A DNA stretch of 64,000 nt from assembly GCA_002898295.1 (NCBI GenBank), contig BEHX01000001.1:179790-243789 (forward strand). The letters run 5' to 3'. Shown piece by piece: positions 38,973 through 48,530 of the stretch. How positions within the stretch are numbered: position 1 is the first letter of the stretch; each line of letters opens with the position of its first letter. The notes below the pieces were generated by a model, which was not told the origin of the DNA, searched no databases, and worked only from the letters and a program-made list of their open reading frames with translations. The DNA is from a bacterium HR21 (GTDB taxonomy: Bacteria > Bacteroidota > Ignavibacteria > Kapaibacteriales > HRBIN21). The position numbers were made by a program, and so were the translations under genes.

Positions 38973-39467
38973 ATGTACCCCGTTCAGAGCGCCACCGCGG
39001 TAGACCTGCTCTCCGAGCTGGAAGCCCTCTGGGGAGGCGAGCGGGATTTCTTCATCCGTGCGGCAAATGCCGCAGCGCTGCTCTTCTGGCGCTTGCCCGA
39101 AGTGAACTGGGTGGGCTTTTACCTCCGCGATGGGGAAGAACTCGTGCTCGGACCTTTCCAGGGCAAGCCGGCATGCCAGCGGATTCCGCTCAACCGGGGA
39201 GTGTGTGGTCGGGCAGCCCGGCAGCGGCGAACGCTCTGCATCCCGGACGTCAGGCACGAGCCCGATTACATCGCCTGTAGCCCGGAGACACGCTCAGAGC
39301 TCGTCGTCCCACTCCTCTCCACCGACTGCCTGTACGGTGTCCTGGACGTCGATAGCCCCCGGCAGGCACGCTTCACAAGCCAGGATATTGCCCTGTTGGA
39401 ATCGGTCGCCCAGAAACTGCTATCCGGTGCTGATCTGGAACGGCTGCGCCGCTACTACCAGCTCTGA
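38973..39467 (+). CDS. GAF-domain free methionine-(R)-sulfoxide reductase-like protein
   Basis: 'WVGFYLRDGEELVLGPFQGKPACQRIPLNRGVCGRAARQRRTLCIPDVRHEPDYIACSPETRSELVVPL', with fRMsr-like Cys positions. Confidence 0.88.
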   Translation: MYPVQSATAVDLLSELEALWGGERDFFIRAANAAALLFWRLPEVNWVGFYLRDGEELVLGPFQGKPACQRIPLNRGVCGRAARQRRTLCIPDVRHEPDYIACSPETRSELVVPLLSTDCLYGVLDVDSPRQARFTSQDIALLESVAQKLLSGADLERLRRYYQL

Positions 39468-39475
39468 CGCCTACG

Positions 39476-41152
39476 ATGCGCCACCGAGGAAGGCTTGTCC
39501 TGCTGTGCTGTGCCACCATCGGGCACGCACAGGTGGTTGTCAATGAAGTTCTCCCTGTCCCTCCAACCGGAGAGCCAGAGTGGGTAGAGGTGTATAACGG
39601 GAGCGATACGACTGCTGAGCTGACCGGCTGGTGGATTGCAGATCTGCGCACCGCGGTGCGCTTGCCTCCGCTCCGGCTACCGGCTCGGGGATACGCCGTA
39701 CTGACTCGTGATACCGCGGCTCTCCGCGAAGTCCGGCAGCTGCCCGAGGGGGTTGTGCTCTGCGAGCTGCGCCTGCCGACGCTCAACAACACGAGCGACG
39801 CTGTTATCCTTCGCCGCGCTGATTCCGTGCTCGTTGACTCGCTCTTCTACTCCTTGCGGTGGGGCAGGAGTGGGATTTCCCTGGAGCGCCGGCAGCCCAC
39901 TTCTCCGGCATGGTCGCCTGAAAACCTGGCTCCCTGCCAAGCACCGACGGGGGCAACACCAGGCGAGCTCAACAGCATCACCCCAGTCCCGAGCGATTAC
40001 CAACTGCGGGAATTCCGCCTGAGTACCCCCACAACTGTCCTGGTGGTGGTGGAGAATACCGGGACGGAAGAGCAGGCAGGGGCTTCCTGTACTCTCTGGA
40101 TCGACCGCAACCACGATTCGGTCTTTACTGCCGATGAGCGTTGCTGGCAGCAGGGAGTTCCGACGCTGATGCCCGGGCACCGTTGGCAGTTTACCATCGC
40201 AGTAGATTCGCTCTGGGCAGCGATTCCTGAAGGGTGGTATGAGTGTCAAGCCGTGGTAAATCTCCCAGGGGACGCCCGGCGCTGGAATGATACACTGCGT
40301 CGGCGCTTCTACCGCTCGATTGCCCTGCCGGCAGTGCGCATCAACGAAATCCTCTACGAGCCGGTCCCGGGTGGGGCAGAGTTCGTCGAGCTGGTCAACG
40401 TCGGTCCGGATACCCTCGTGCTGGAGGGCTGGAAGCTCCACGACTGGAGCCCATCGGCAGCCGATACGGTCTGCGTCCCCGTTCCACTCCGGGTGCCACC
40501 CGGCGGATTCGCTGTCATCGCGTGGGACAGTGCGATTGTCGGAGCATACCCGCAGTTGCAGACCCATCCTGGGTTCGTCCTCGCAGGAGGCACGCTGACG
40601 TTGAACAACACAGGCGATGTGCTCGTTGTCCGTGACCCCAACGGGGTGGTGGTAGATTCGCTCGCGTACACGCCGGAGTGGCACGATCCGGTCCTGAGCA
40701 GCTCCCAGCGCCAGGGGAGGAGTTTAGAGAAGCTCCATCCATTGCTGCCCTCAGCCGAGCGGAGTTCGTGGAGCAGTTCGGCAGCTGCTCTCGGAGCAAC
40801 GCCAGGGGAGCCGAATAGCATCGCTGTTCCGCTGCCCCGCGAAGGCACGCTCACAGCGGCTCCGAATCCTCTCCGGCTCTCGTCCGAGGAGCGGCGATAC
40901 TGTGTGCTGTCCTATGAGCTGCCCTTTGGGCGTGCATTTCTCACCGTGCGCCTGTTTACCGAGGAAGGTGCCCACGTGCGCACCCTTGCCCATGCCCTCT
41001 TTACGGCTTCTACCGGATACGTGGTATGGGATGGGCGTACCGATCGTGGAGAGCTCGTGCCTCCAGGGATCTACGTCGTGCTGCTGGAGGCGGAGGAGGC
41101 CGGAGGCGGGCGGCGCTTTACAGCAAAGGCGGCGATCGTGGTGGGCTACTGA
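39476..41152 (+). CDS. Secreted lamin-tail-domain protein with FlgD/T9SS-like C-terminal domain
   Basis: Two LTD-like segments 'VVVNEVLPVPPTGEPEWVEVYN' and 'VRINEILYEPVPGGAEFVELVNVGPDTLVLEGWKLHDW'; C-terminal 'ERRYCVLSYELPFGRAFLTVRLFTEEGAHVRTLAHALFTASTGYVVWDGRTDRGELVPPGIYVVLLEAEE'. Confidence 0.8.
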   Translation: MRHRGRLVLLCCATIGHAQVVVNEVLPVPPTGEPEWVEVYNGSDTTAELTGWWIADLRTAVRLPPLRLPARGYAVLTRDTAALREVRQLPEGVVLCELRLPTLNNTSDAVILRRADSVLVDSLFYSLRWGRSGISLERRQPTSPAWSPENLAPCQAPTGATPGELNSITPVPSDYQLREFRLSTPTTVLVVVENTGTEEQAGASCTLWIDRNHDSVFTADERCWQQGVPTLMPGHRWQFTIAVDSLWAAIPEGWYECQAVVNLPGDARRWNDTLRRRFYRSIALPAVRINEILYEPVPGGAEFVELVNVGPDTLVLEGWKLHDWSPSAADTVCVPVPLRVPPGGFAVIAWDSAIVGAYPQLQTHPGFVLAGGTLTLNNTGDVLVVRDPNGVVVDSLAYTPEWHDPVLSSSQRQGRSLEKLHPLLPSAERSSWSSSAAALGATPGEPNSIAVPLPREGTLTAAPNPLRLSSEERRYCVLSYELPFGRAFLTVRLFTEEGAHVRTLAHALFTASTGYVVWDGRTDRGELVPPGIYVVLLEAEEAGGGRRFTAKAAIVVGY

Positions 41153-42385
41153 ATGCGGAGTACTGCGGCACTCTGGCTGTTGCTCTGGCGTTGGCTCCCA
41201 CTCCGGCGGCGGTGGGGCATCATCCAGCTGATTGCTCTGCTCTCACTCCTGGGCATCGGGATTGGAACGGCGACACTGCTGAGCGTCCAGAGCATCTTCA
41301 AGGGCTTTCACCGAACGGTGCAGACACTCTTGCTGCGCTACGAACCACACCTGCAGCTTCTTCCTGCCCAGGGACAATGGCTGACGATGAGTCCGGAGAG
41401 CCTTGCATCCTACGCCCAACGGCTCCGTGCACGGGCGTTCATGCCAGTCATCTCCGGGCGTATCCTCGTGCGGCGGGGTGGCTCATTTGCCCCAGCCACC
41501 CTGCTTGGAGTACCGCCGGAAGCGCTCCAGCGCACGACGAACATTCCCCAGAGCATTCTCATCGGGCACTTCAGCTTTGCCGCGAATGGACGCCCTGCTG
41601 CACTGGTAGGGGCAGGGCTCGCGGAGCGTCTCCATCTCCTGCCCGGCGACACGCTCTGGCTTTGGACTCCCCAGATGCTGGAGCAAGTAGCCATCGGCTT
41701 ACCTGTTGGACCTGGTTTTGCCCTGATGGTCTCGGGGGTCTTCCAAGCAACGGCGGCGGGGGAGCAGGGCTTTGCGCTCTATACTGATACTGCTACCGCA
41801 CGGCGCCTCTTCGGGCTTGCTCCACACCGCTGGAGCAGCATCGATCTGTGGCTTGCCCGCATGGAGGACGTCCCCGAAGTACACCGCCACGCACGGCTTC
41901 CGGCAACACTCCGGCTCCTGCCGTGGTACGAGCGCCATCGGCAGCTCTACGAGGTACTCCGCCTGGAACGGCTCGGCACGTTCGCGGTGCTGAGCTTGGT
42001 GGTGCTCGTCGCTGTGTTCAACGTTGCCGCCGCACTGCAGATGAGCGCCGTGCAGAAACGGCGTGAACTTGCCCTCCTGCACGCTCTCGGCATGCCCACA
42101 AGGCAGCTCCAGAGGCTCTACTTACGCCAAGGGCTTCTCCTGGGAAGCGCCGGTGTCTGTCTGGGATTGCTCGGAGGCTTGAGCTTCTACTGGGGACAAC
42201 TCCACTTTGGCTGGATCCGTCTGGACCCCACGCGCTACATTCTCTCGACGCTGCCGGTTTTCCTGGAAAGCAGCGACGTGCTCGGGGTGACCGGGGTTGC
42301 CCTCGCTCTGGTCATGCTCGCCTCCGTAGCTCCGGCACGCTGGGCAGCACGCCTCAATGTTGCCGAAGCACTGCGGGAGGAATGA
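41153..42385 (+). CDS. ABC transporter permease, FtsX/LolC-like
   Basis: N-terminal TM, periplasmic MacB-PCD-like region, C-terminal 'VFNVAAALQMSAVQKRRELALLHALGMPTRQLQRLYLRQGLLLGSAGVCLGLLGG'. Confidence 0.82.
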   Translation: MRSTAALWLLLWRWLPLRRRWGIIQLIALLSLLGIGIGTATLLSVQSIFKGFHRTVQTLLLRYEPHLQLLPAQGQWLTMSPESLASYAQRLRARAFMPVISGRILVRRGGSFAPATLLGVPPEALQRTTNIPQSILIGHFSFAANGRPAALVGAGLAERLHLLPGDTLWLWTPQMLEQVAIGLPVGPGFALMVSGVFQATAAGEQGFALYTDTATARRLFGLAPHRWSSIDLWLARMEDVPEVHRHARLPATLRLLPWYERHRQLYEVLRLERLGTFAVLSLVVLVAVFNVAAALQMSAVQKRRELALLHALGMPTRQLQRLYLRQGLLLGSAGVCLGLLGGLSFYWGQLHFGWIRLDPTRYILSTLPVFLESSDVLGVTGVALALVMLASVAPARWAARLNVAEALREE

Positions 42386-42409
42386 GCAGGCAAGCGTCTG
42401 GAGAGGGTG

Positions 42410-42417
42410 TAATTTTG
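42410..42417 (+). promoter_or_regulatory. Putative Bacteroidota-type -7 element TAATTTTG
   Basis: Exact TAnnTTTG ending 7 nt before ATG 42425. Confidence 0.35.
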
Positions 42418-42424
42418 CAGCGCC

Positions 42425-44461
42425 ATGCGCATCCTTGTGCTCCTCAGTGTGCTCATCGTTGCTGCCCGGGGACAGTCTGCCGTTCCCGATGATGCCTCGC
42501 ACTACACCGATGTCGGCAACATCCGGCTGACCATCTCCAACTTTGGAACGCTCGGCACGGGGTTTGCGAATTGGCCTAGTCAACCCTCGTGCGAGTATCC
42601 CCGAGGCAGTGGGATTGAGCACCTCTTCATCGGGGGACTCTGGGTCGGCGGACGTGTTGGACGCGGAGGAGAGAGCCTCATTGCAGTGTCGACCGCTGCT
42701 GTTGACGTTGCCTCTGCCCGGTATGCGAGCGAGGGGTTCGAGTTTACAGCGCTCACTCCGGTCAGCATCCGCTCGTCCTTGCCCACAGACCCGTACTACA
42801 CTCCGCATGCGGTCAGTCACCGAGATTTCATCGCTGAGTTTACCGACACCAACCAGGTTGTCCCTGGCACAGGGCAGCGGATTCCGAAGCATGACTATCC
42901 ACTCGGGCTCCACGTCCGCCTGGAGAGCTACGCCTGGGGGTACCCCTTCGCCGATGCTTTTGTCATCCTCTGGTACACCATCCGGAACGTTTCCGCTGCC
43001 CCGATCGAGAGCCTCTACGTTGGACTGTGGGCAGACCCCGTGGTGCGCAACACACGCCTGGTTGCTCCACGCGGAACGGCGTTCTACAGTGCCGGTGCTG
43101 AGGGCTTTCTGCCCGAGGAAGCGCTCATCTACGAGTGGGATGCCGCTGGCGACCGGGGACTTGCCGACAGCTACTTTGCACTGAAGTTCCTCGGCAGCGA
43201 GCCCCCGGCAGCGGGAGTGTTCTTCAACTCCTGGCAGTTTCGGAACACTACCGGGGACGAATGGACGCAGTCGCCGCAGGATGATCTGGCACGCTATCGG
43301 CGCTTGTCGAGCAGCTTCCTGGGGCAAGTGTCGCTGGAGTACGCCCGTCAGTTCCTGCGTACACCGAGCAACCGCTCGATCCTGCTCTCGGTCGGTCCAT
43401 TTGCTCGTCTGGAGCCGGGGGATTCCCTGCGGGTCGCTTTCGCGGTCATCTGTGCCAAGAAGCCGGGGGAGCCTTCCGCGGATGATGAGTCCAGCCGCGT
43501 CCATCTCCTGCGCTACGCCCGATGGGCACAGCGAGCGTACAACGGAACCGATCTCAACGGGAACGGGCGTCTGGACCCAGACGAACCCGACTTGCGGGGG
43601 GATGGGAGCATCGTCCGCTTTGTGCTGCCCTCGCCGCCGGAAGCCCCGCGAGCACGCCTTGTGGTCGGCAGTGGGGAAGCTACCCTGTACTGGAGCGACA
43701 ATGCGGAAGCTTCTCGCGACATCTTCACCAACCGGCGGCACTTTGAGGGCTATCGGCTCTGGCTTGCTGGTCCTTCAAGAGAGGCTCTGGACACGCTACA
43801 GCTCCTGCGCCAGTGGGACATCACAGGCAATGGGGTTGGCTACGACAACGGCTTTGAGAACATCCGCCTCCGCGATCCGGAAGGCAACCCGCAGCCTCGG
43901 CGCTTCCCCGAGGACACCACCGAGTACGTCTACGCTTACCGGCTGACCAACCTGCTCGATGGGTGGCTCTACCGCATTGGGTTGACAGCCTTCAGTGCAC
44001 CCGATGATCTCAACGGCATCCCCTCGCTGGAATCGAGCCCACTTTCGGCGGAGTTCCTCTTCATTCCGGGGCGCCAGCCCCTGCCCTTCGATAGCTCGGT
44101 GCGGCTCGGTATCTTCCCGAACCCCTACCGGCTCTCTGCTGCCTGGGAAAGCGGTCTTTCCGAGCGCGGACGTAAGCTCTACATCTCCAACCTCCCGCCA
44201 GTCTGCCGCATCCGCATTTGGAATCTGGCAGGGGAGGAGATCACCAGCCTCTGGCACGAGAGTGGGCGGAGCGAGGGCACGGAAATCGCATGGTTTCGCC
44301 TGGCGGCTGTGCAGGGCACTCTCCACACCAGCGGTGGAATCCATGCCTGGGACATGCTCAGCGCCGCAGGACAACCCGTGGCGCCCGGACTCTACATCGT
44401 GACAGCAGAATCACCTGACGGCACCGATGTGCGCGTGGGGTACCTGCTTGTGGTCAAGTAA
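42425..44461 (+). CDS. Secreted protein with T9SS/FlgD-like C-terminal domain
   Basis: Signal peptide MRILVLLSVLIVAARGQ; C-terminal 'LGIFPNPYRLSAAW...KLYISNLPPVCRIRIWNLAGEEITSLWH...GIHAWDMLSAAGQPVAPGLYIVTAESPDGTDVRVGYLLVVK'. Confidence 0.8.
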   Translation: MRILVLLSVLIVAARGQSAVPDDASHYTDVGNIRLTISNFGTLGTGFANWPSQPSCEYPRGSGIEHLFIGGLWVGGRVGRGGESLIAVSTAAVDVASARYASEGFEFTALTPVSIRSSLPTDPYYTPHAVSHRDFIAEFTDTNQVVPGTGQRIPKHDYPLGLHVRLESYAWGYPFADAFVILWYTIRNVSAAPIESLYVGLWADPVVRNTRLVAPRGTAFYSAGAEGFLPEEALIYEWDAAGDRGLADSYFALKFLGSEPPAAGVFFNSWQFRNTTGDEWTQSPQDDLARYRRLSSSFLGQVSLEYARQFLRTPSNRSILLSVGPFARLEPGDSLRVAFAVICAKKPGEPSADDESSRVHLLRYARWAQRAYNGTDLNGNGRLDPDEPDLRGDGSIVRFVLPSPPEAPRARLVVGSGEATLYWSDNAEASRDIFTNRRHFEGYRLWLAGPSREALDTLQLLRQWDITGNGVGYDNGFENIRLRDPEGNPQPRRFPEDTTEYVYAYRLTNLLDGWLYRIGLTAFSAPDDLNGIPSLESSPLSAEFLFIPGRQPLPFDSSVRLGIFPNPYRLSAAWESGLSERGRKLYISNLPPVCRIRIWNLAGEEITSLWHESGRSEGTEIAWFRLAAVQGTLHTSGGIHAWDMLSAAGQPVAPGLYIVTAESPDGTDVRVGYLLVVK

Positions 44462-44480
44462 CACACACACGGGGAGAACA

Positions 44481-46631
44481 ATGCCGCTGCTCCGATCCGT
44501 TGCACTCCTCAGCCTGGTCACGCTGACGCTCTGGGGACAATACCGACGCGTCCACGTTCACGAGATCATGACCTTGCCGCCAGATTCTCTCGCTGTGGGG
44601 TCGCTCCTTTCTCCCTTCGTTGGGGACACAGTCGTGCTGGTCGGGATTGTTACCGTGCCGCCCGTTCTGGATCCAGCCACGGACCGCCGTCCTCTCCTCT
44701 GGGCTGGCGCCCGGTGGGTGACCTTTCTGCGGGACTCAAACCCGAACTTGACCGCCTACGCTGGTATCAACGTCCTGCAAGCCGATACGACCGTGCAGAC
44801 AACCTACTTCGACCGCATTCGCCCGGGCGATTACGTGGAAGTGCTCGTCCGCATTACGAACTTCCCCACCAGCACGGACCCACTCCGCAACCGCCTGGGA
44901 CCAACGCAGGCAGAGGTCATCACCGGACCTCAGGCTCGACCGGTTGAGTTCGTGGATTACAACGTGCCGCTGCCGGAGCCTGTCCCGGTCCAGATTTCGG
45001 ACTTCTATTCCGGTCCGGTCGGCAGCTCAGTGCCCAACATCGAGCGTGGTTCCCGCTACGTCGGGATGCTGGTCGAGCTGCGCGATGTGGTCGTGGTAGC
45101 AAATCAGCCGGTCATTGTTATCTCCGATGATGCCGGCAACCAGATGTACCTGCGGGATCAGTCAGGCTACTTCACAACGCGAGCACACCGGCTGCGAAAT
45201 TTCACCCCTTACCCCGTCGGGCAACGGATCCGTCGGCTCCGGGGCTATATCACCGCGAGCACCGTCGGAGGGCAACCACAATCGTTCATGATCACGCCGG
45301 TCTACCCCGACGATGTGGAGCTGGGGACTGCACCGCCGGTGATCACTTCGGTACAGCGGGACCGCGCCCGTCCATTCCCTCGTCCAACCGAGCCGGTACC
45401 TATCACCATCGGGGTGCGCCAAGGGGATCACCCCCTGACCTTTGTTCGGCTGCGAGCTACTGACGGTGGCACGGATACGCTGACTCTGGAAGCCACGCAC
45501 CAGGGCGATACGCTGTTTACAGCAACAATCCCGCCCTACCCAGCCGAGACACTCGTACGCTACTGGGTCGAGGCAGCGGATACTGCGGGCACCCTGGTCC
45601 GCTTCCCCGTCTCTGGCGTCCTCTTCTACAAAGTGCTCGACCGCCCGACGCGGATCGCTGATATACGGCAAACGCTCAATCCGAACGGAGCTTCCGGCTA
45701 CGTCGGCTTCCGCGTCGTGCTGGAAGGTGTCCTCACAGCGGACACCTCGGACATTCCCAACAATGGGGCGCCGCGCATGTACCTGCAGGATGACACCGCG
45801 GCGTTCTCCGGCATCTGGCTCCAGACAATCGCGACCACAGACCCCGTGCGGAGCTTCCGTCGTGGAGACCGGATTCGGGTCTCCGGCGTTGTGGCAGAGC
45901 TGGGCGCACGAGCACAAGACCAGCACGTCACGGCGCTGACCTCGGTTGCCTTGGTCGATTCCAATGGAGACGGTGGCTTCATCTCCTCGGGCAATACTGT
46001 ACCGCCCGTCATCGTGCGCACCCGTGATCTTGCCGGTAACCGCCAAGGACAACTTCCTGCCGAAGGGTGGGAGAGCATGCTTGTGGAGTTCCGCAACGTC
46101 ATTGTTGTCGATACGAATGCCGACGCCCCATCGAATTTCGGCGAATTCCACATCGTTGATGCGGACCTCTTCGGCACCGCGGAGGAATCCACTGCCCGGC
46201 TCCGTGTGGAAACCGACGATGGAGCGACCTCCTACGGCACCCGCGGCACGGATGGGAAGACAGTTCTCCACCGTGGACAGCTTCTGGACTACATCCGAGG
46301 CATCCTCTTCTACAGCTTCGGCAACTACAAGCTGGTTCCGCGGAAAGACGACGACATCGGGATCGGCGTCGGAGTTCCATCGGTTTCCCGTCCAAGCCGT
46401 ATCTCTGGACATTTGGTCGGAGAGGCTTTGGAGCTTCCTGTCCCCGAGGGGGTGGAACGGCTCCGGGTGGAGCTCTCCACTGTCCTGGGGCAGCGGGTAT
46501 GGAGGTGGGAAGGGATTGTCCATGCGTCGCCTCTCCGGCTCAGCCTGTCGGGATTGCCGCCGGGGATGTACGTGGTCCGTGTCGTATCGGACAGGCAGTG
46601 CTCCGCGTTCCCGATCATCCTGCTGCGGTAG
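44481..46631 (+). CDS. Secreted protein with OB-fold-like repeats and T9SS-like sorting domain
   Basis: Signal peptide; repeated 'GDTVVLVGIVT...' / 'GFRVVLEGVLT...GAPRMYLQDDTAAFSGIWLQ...GDRIRVSGVV' OB-like blocks; C-terminal 'LELPVPEGVERLRVELSTVLGQRVWRWEG...GLPPGMYVVRVVSDRQCSAFPIILL'. Confidence 0.7.
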   Translation: MPLLRSVALLSLVTLTLWGQYRRVHVHEIMTLPPDSLAVGSLLSPFVGDTVVLVGIVTVPPVLDPATDRRPLLWAGARWVTFLRDSNPNLTAYAGINVLQADTTVQTTYFDRIRPGDYVEVLVRITNFPTSTDPLRNRLGPTQAEVITGPQARPVEFVDYNVPLPEPVPVQISDFYSGPVGSSVPNIERGSRYVGMLVELRDVVVVANQPVIVISDDAGNQMYLRDQSGYFTTRAHRLRNFTPYPVGQRIRRLRGYITASTVGGQPQSFMITPVYPDDVELGTAPPVITSVQRDRARPFPRPTEPVPITIGVRQGDHPLTFVRLRATDGGTDTLTLEATHQGDTLFTATIPPYPAETLVRYWVEAADTAGTLVRFPVSGVLFYKVLDRPTRIADIRQTLNPNGASGYVGFRVVLEGVLTADTSDIPNNGAPRMYLQDDTAAFSGIWLQTIATTDPVRSFRRGDRIRVSGVVAELGARAQDQHVTALTSVALVDSNGDGGFISSGNTVPPVIVRTRDLAGNRQGQLPAEGWESMLVEFRNVIVVDTNADAPSNFGEFHIVDADLFGTAEESTARLRVETDDGATSYGTRGTDGKTVLHRGQLLDYIRGILFYSFGNYKLVPRKDDDIGIGVGVPSVSRPSRISGHLVGEALELPVPEGVERLRVELSTVLGQRVWRWEGIVHASPLRLSLSGLPPGMYVVRVVSDRQCSAFPIILLR

Positions 46632-46634
46632 GCA

Positions 46635-47324
46635 ATGACGGAGCTTCAGAACCAGTTCGAACTGGAGGAGCTGGCAGCTGCGTACGACCACTGGTACGAA
46701 ACCCCTCTCGGGGCATTTGCTGAGCACCAGGAGTTGGGGGCATTACGGCAGCTCCTGCAGGGAGTGTCCCGCCAGCACCCGATTGTCGAGGTCGGGGCCG
46801 GAACCGGACGTGTCGCCGCGTGGCTGGCACGGGAGATGGGCTTTCCCGTCATTGCGGTGGAACCCTCTGCGGCGATGCGGCGTCATGGGGAGCGCCGGAC
46901 TGCGGGCTTACCCGTCTCCTGGGTCAGCGCACATGCGACAATGCTGCCCTTTGCGGATGCATCGCACGCGGGGGTGCTCTTCTTCGCAACGCTTGAATTC
47001 ATCGCCGAGCCGCGACGGGCTGTGCGCGAAGCCCTGCGCATCCTCCAGCCCGGTGGGATCCTGCTCCTGGGCTGCCTGCACGCACAGAGTCCCTGGGCGG
47101 CGCTCTACTGCTGGTTGGGGCGGCGCGGAGAACTCCCCTGGAGCCACGCCCGCTTCTACACCCCAGAGGAGCTCGAAGAGTTGGTAGGGGCACCAGCAGA
47201 AGGGAGGACAGAAGCGCTCTTCTGCGCCCCAGCGGCACAGGAACCCTTTGAGGAAGCCGATGCTGCCGGACGTCGTGCCGGCAATGCCCCGGCGTTTGTC
47301 GTTCTGCGATGGAGAAAGCCATGA
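46635..47324 (+). CDS. Class I SAM-dependent methyltransferase
   Basis: 'PIVEVGAGTGRVAAWLAREMGFPVIAVEPSAAM', 'LPFADASHAGVLFFATLEFIAEPRRAVREALRILQPGGILLLG'. Confidence 0.9.
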   Translation: MTELQNQFELEELAAAYDHWYETPLGAFAEHQELGALRQLLQGVSRQHPIVEVGAGTGRVAAWLAREMGFPVIAVEPSAAMRRHGERRTAGLPVSWVSAHATMLPFADASHAGVLFFATLEFIAEPRRAVREALRILQPGGILLLGCLHAQSPWAALYCWLGRRGELPWSHARFYTPEELEELVGAPAEGRTEALFCAPAAQEPFEEADAAGRRAGNAPAFVVLRWRKP

Positions 47325-47584
47325 CGGTTGCAGCAACAGTCGCTGTCTATCCCTTACGGCAGCTCGATTATCGAGCAATCGATGCAGCCATCGCTGCCCT
47401 GCAGCAATCAGGGCTTGCCGTTGACGTACAGCCGATGCACACAGAGCTTTCCGGTCCGATTGAAGAGGTCTTCACCGCCTTGCGCCAAGCGTTTCAGTCC
47501 GCTGCTTCCTATGGAGTGACAATCATGACCGTCACGCTGACCAACGCCTGTGTGCCACCGTCGGCTCCTCCTGACGAGAGGTGA
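47309..47584 (+). CDS. YkoF-like thiamine/HMP-binding family protein
   Basis: 'VAATVAVYPLRQLDYRAIDAAIAALQQSGLAVDVQPMHTELSGPIEEVFTALRQAFQSAASYGVTIMTVTLTNA'. Confidence 0.75.
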   Translation: MEKAMTVAATVAVYPLRQLDYRAIDAAIAALQQSGLAVDVQPMHTELSGPIEEVFTALRQAFQSAASYGVTIMTVTLTNACVPPSAPPDER

Positions 47585-48528
47585 GCACGCCTGCCATGGC
47601 AGCGCTCCTCTGGTTCTCTACGGCTTTCGACATTCTCTGCCTTGAGGGACCCGACGCGCTGGATTTCCTCAATCGGATGAGCACAGCGGAGCTGGCACAC
47701 TTGCCCGTTGGGGAATCACGGGCAACGGTTTTCACAACCGAGAAGGGGCGTATCCGCGAGGTTGCCATCGTCGTGCAGCGTGAGGCAGGCACGCTAGAGG
47801 TTGTCTGCCCAGCGGGCAGAGGGGAAAGCCTCCTTGGCTGGCTTCAACGTTTCCGCTTCCTGGAACAGCTGCGTTTGTCCCCGCCTCAGGTGTGGGACGG
47901 GAGCGAACTCCACGGTTCTGGTGGAGGGGAGCTCTTGAGGCGCCTCGGGGTGCCGCTACCGACCCAGCACCACTGGGGCGCTGGAGGTGCTGCATTCTGG
48001 CGGGGCATCCCGCTTCGCTGCTTCTGGATCCCCGCCTATAGTGGAGGGGAGGCCTACCGCATACTCTTGCCCAGGGGGCATGGGGACCAGCTCCGAGCCG
48101 CTCTGCAGGAAGTCCTCGGGGAACCTTCGACGGCAGATCAGGTGGAGGCTGCCCGTATCCTTGCAGGGCAGGGAAAGCCCGGAGCGGAATGGAGTGAGGA
48201 GTACAACCCCTTTGAGGTCGGACTCGGGGAGCTGGTGAGCCTGAGCAAAGGCTGTTACATCGGACAGGAAGTGCTGGCACGGCTGGAGACGTATGGCAAA
48301 GTGCAGCGGTGCCTGCTCCGATTCCAGAGCAGGGAACCCATCCCGGTTCCTGCGGCACTCTCCGTTGGACAACAGCGCATCGGTACCATCACCAGTGCTG
48401 CCCCTGTTGCCGAGCTTGCAGGCTGGGTTGCGTTGGGAGTAGTTCGCCGCGAGTGGATGGAGGCGCCAAGCTTTACGGCAGAGACACCGGAAGGCAGGCA
48501 GATTGTCCTTCAGCGCTATGGGCAGTGA
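47581..48528 (+). CDS. YgfZ/GcvT-like folate-binding protein
   Basis: 'FLNRMSTAELAHLPVGESRATVFTTEKGRI' and the signature 'KGCYIGQEVLARLETYGKVQRCLL'. ATG 47596 is an alternative to GTG 47581. Confidence 0.9.
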   Translation: MSTPAMAALLWFSTAFDILCLEGPDALDFLNRMSTAELAHLPVGESRATVFTTEKGRIREVAIVVQREAGTLEVVCPAGRGESLLGWLQRFRFLEQLRLSPPQVWDGSELHGSGGGELLRRLGVPLPTQHHWGAGGAAFWRGIPLRCFWIPAYSGGEAYRILLPRGHGDQLRAALQEVLGEPSTADQVEAARILAGQGKPGAEWSEEYNPFEVGLGELVSLSKGCYIGQEVLARLETYGKVQRCLLRFQSREPIPVPAALSVGQQRIGTITSAAPVAELAGWVALGVVRREWMEAPSFTAETPEGRQIVLQRYGQ

Positions 48529-48530
48529 TC

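Noticed and set aside
42122-43741. 539-aa minus-strand ORF antisense to FtsX-like and secreted protein genes
   Set aside because: Shadow ORF spanning two well-supported plus-strand genes.
45162-46727. 521-aa minus-strand ORF
   Set aside because: Antisense to the OB-fold/T9SS cargo gene, which has a signal peptide and sorting domain.
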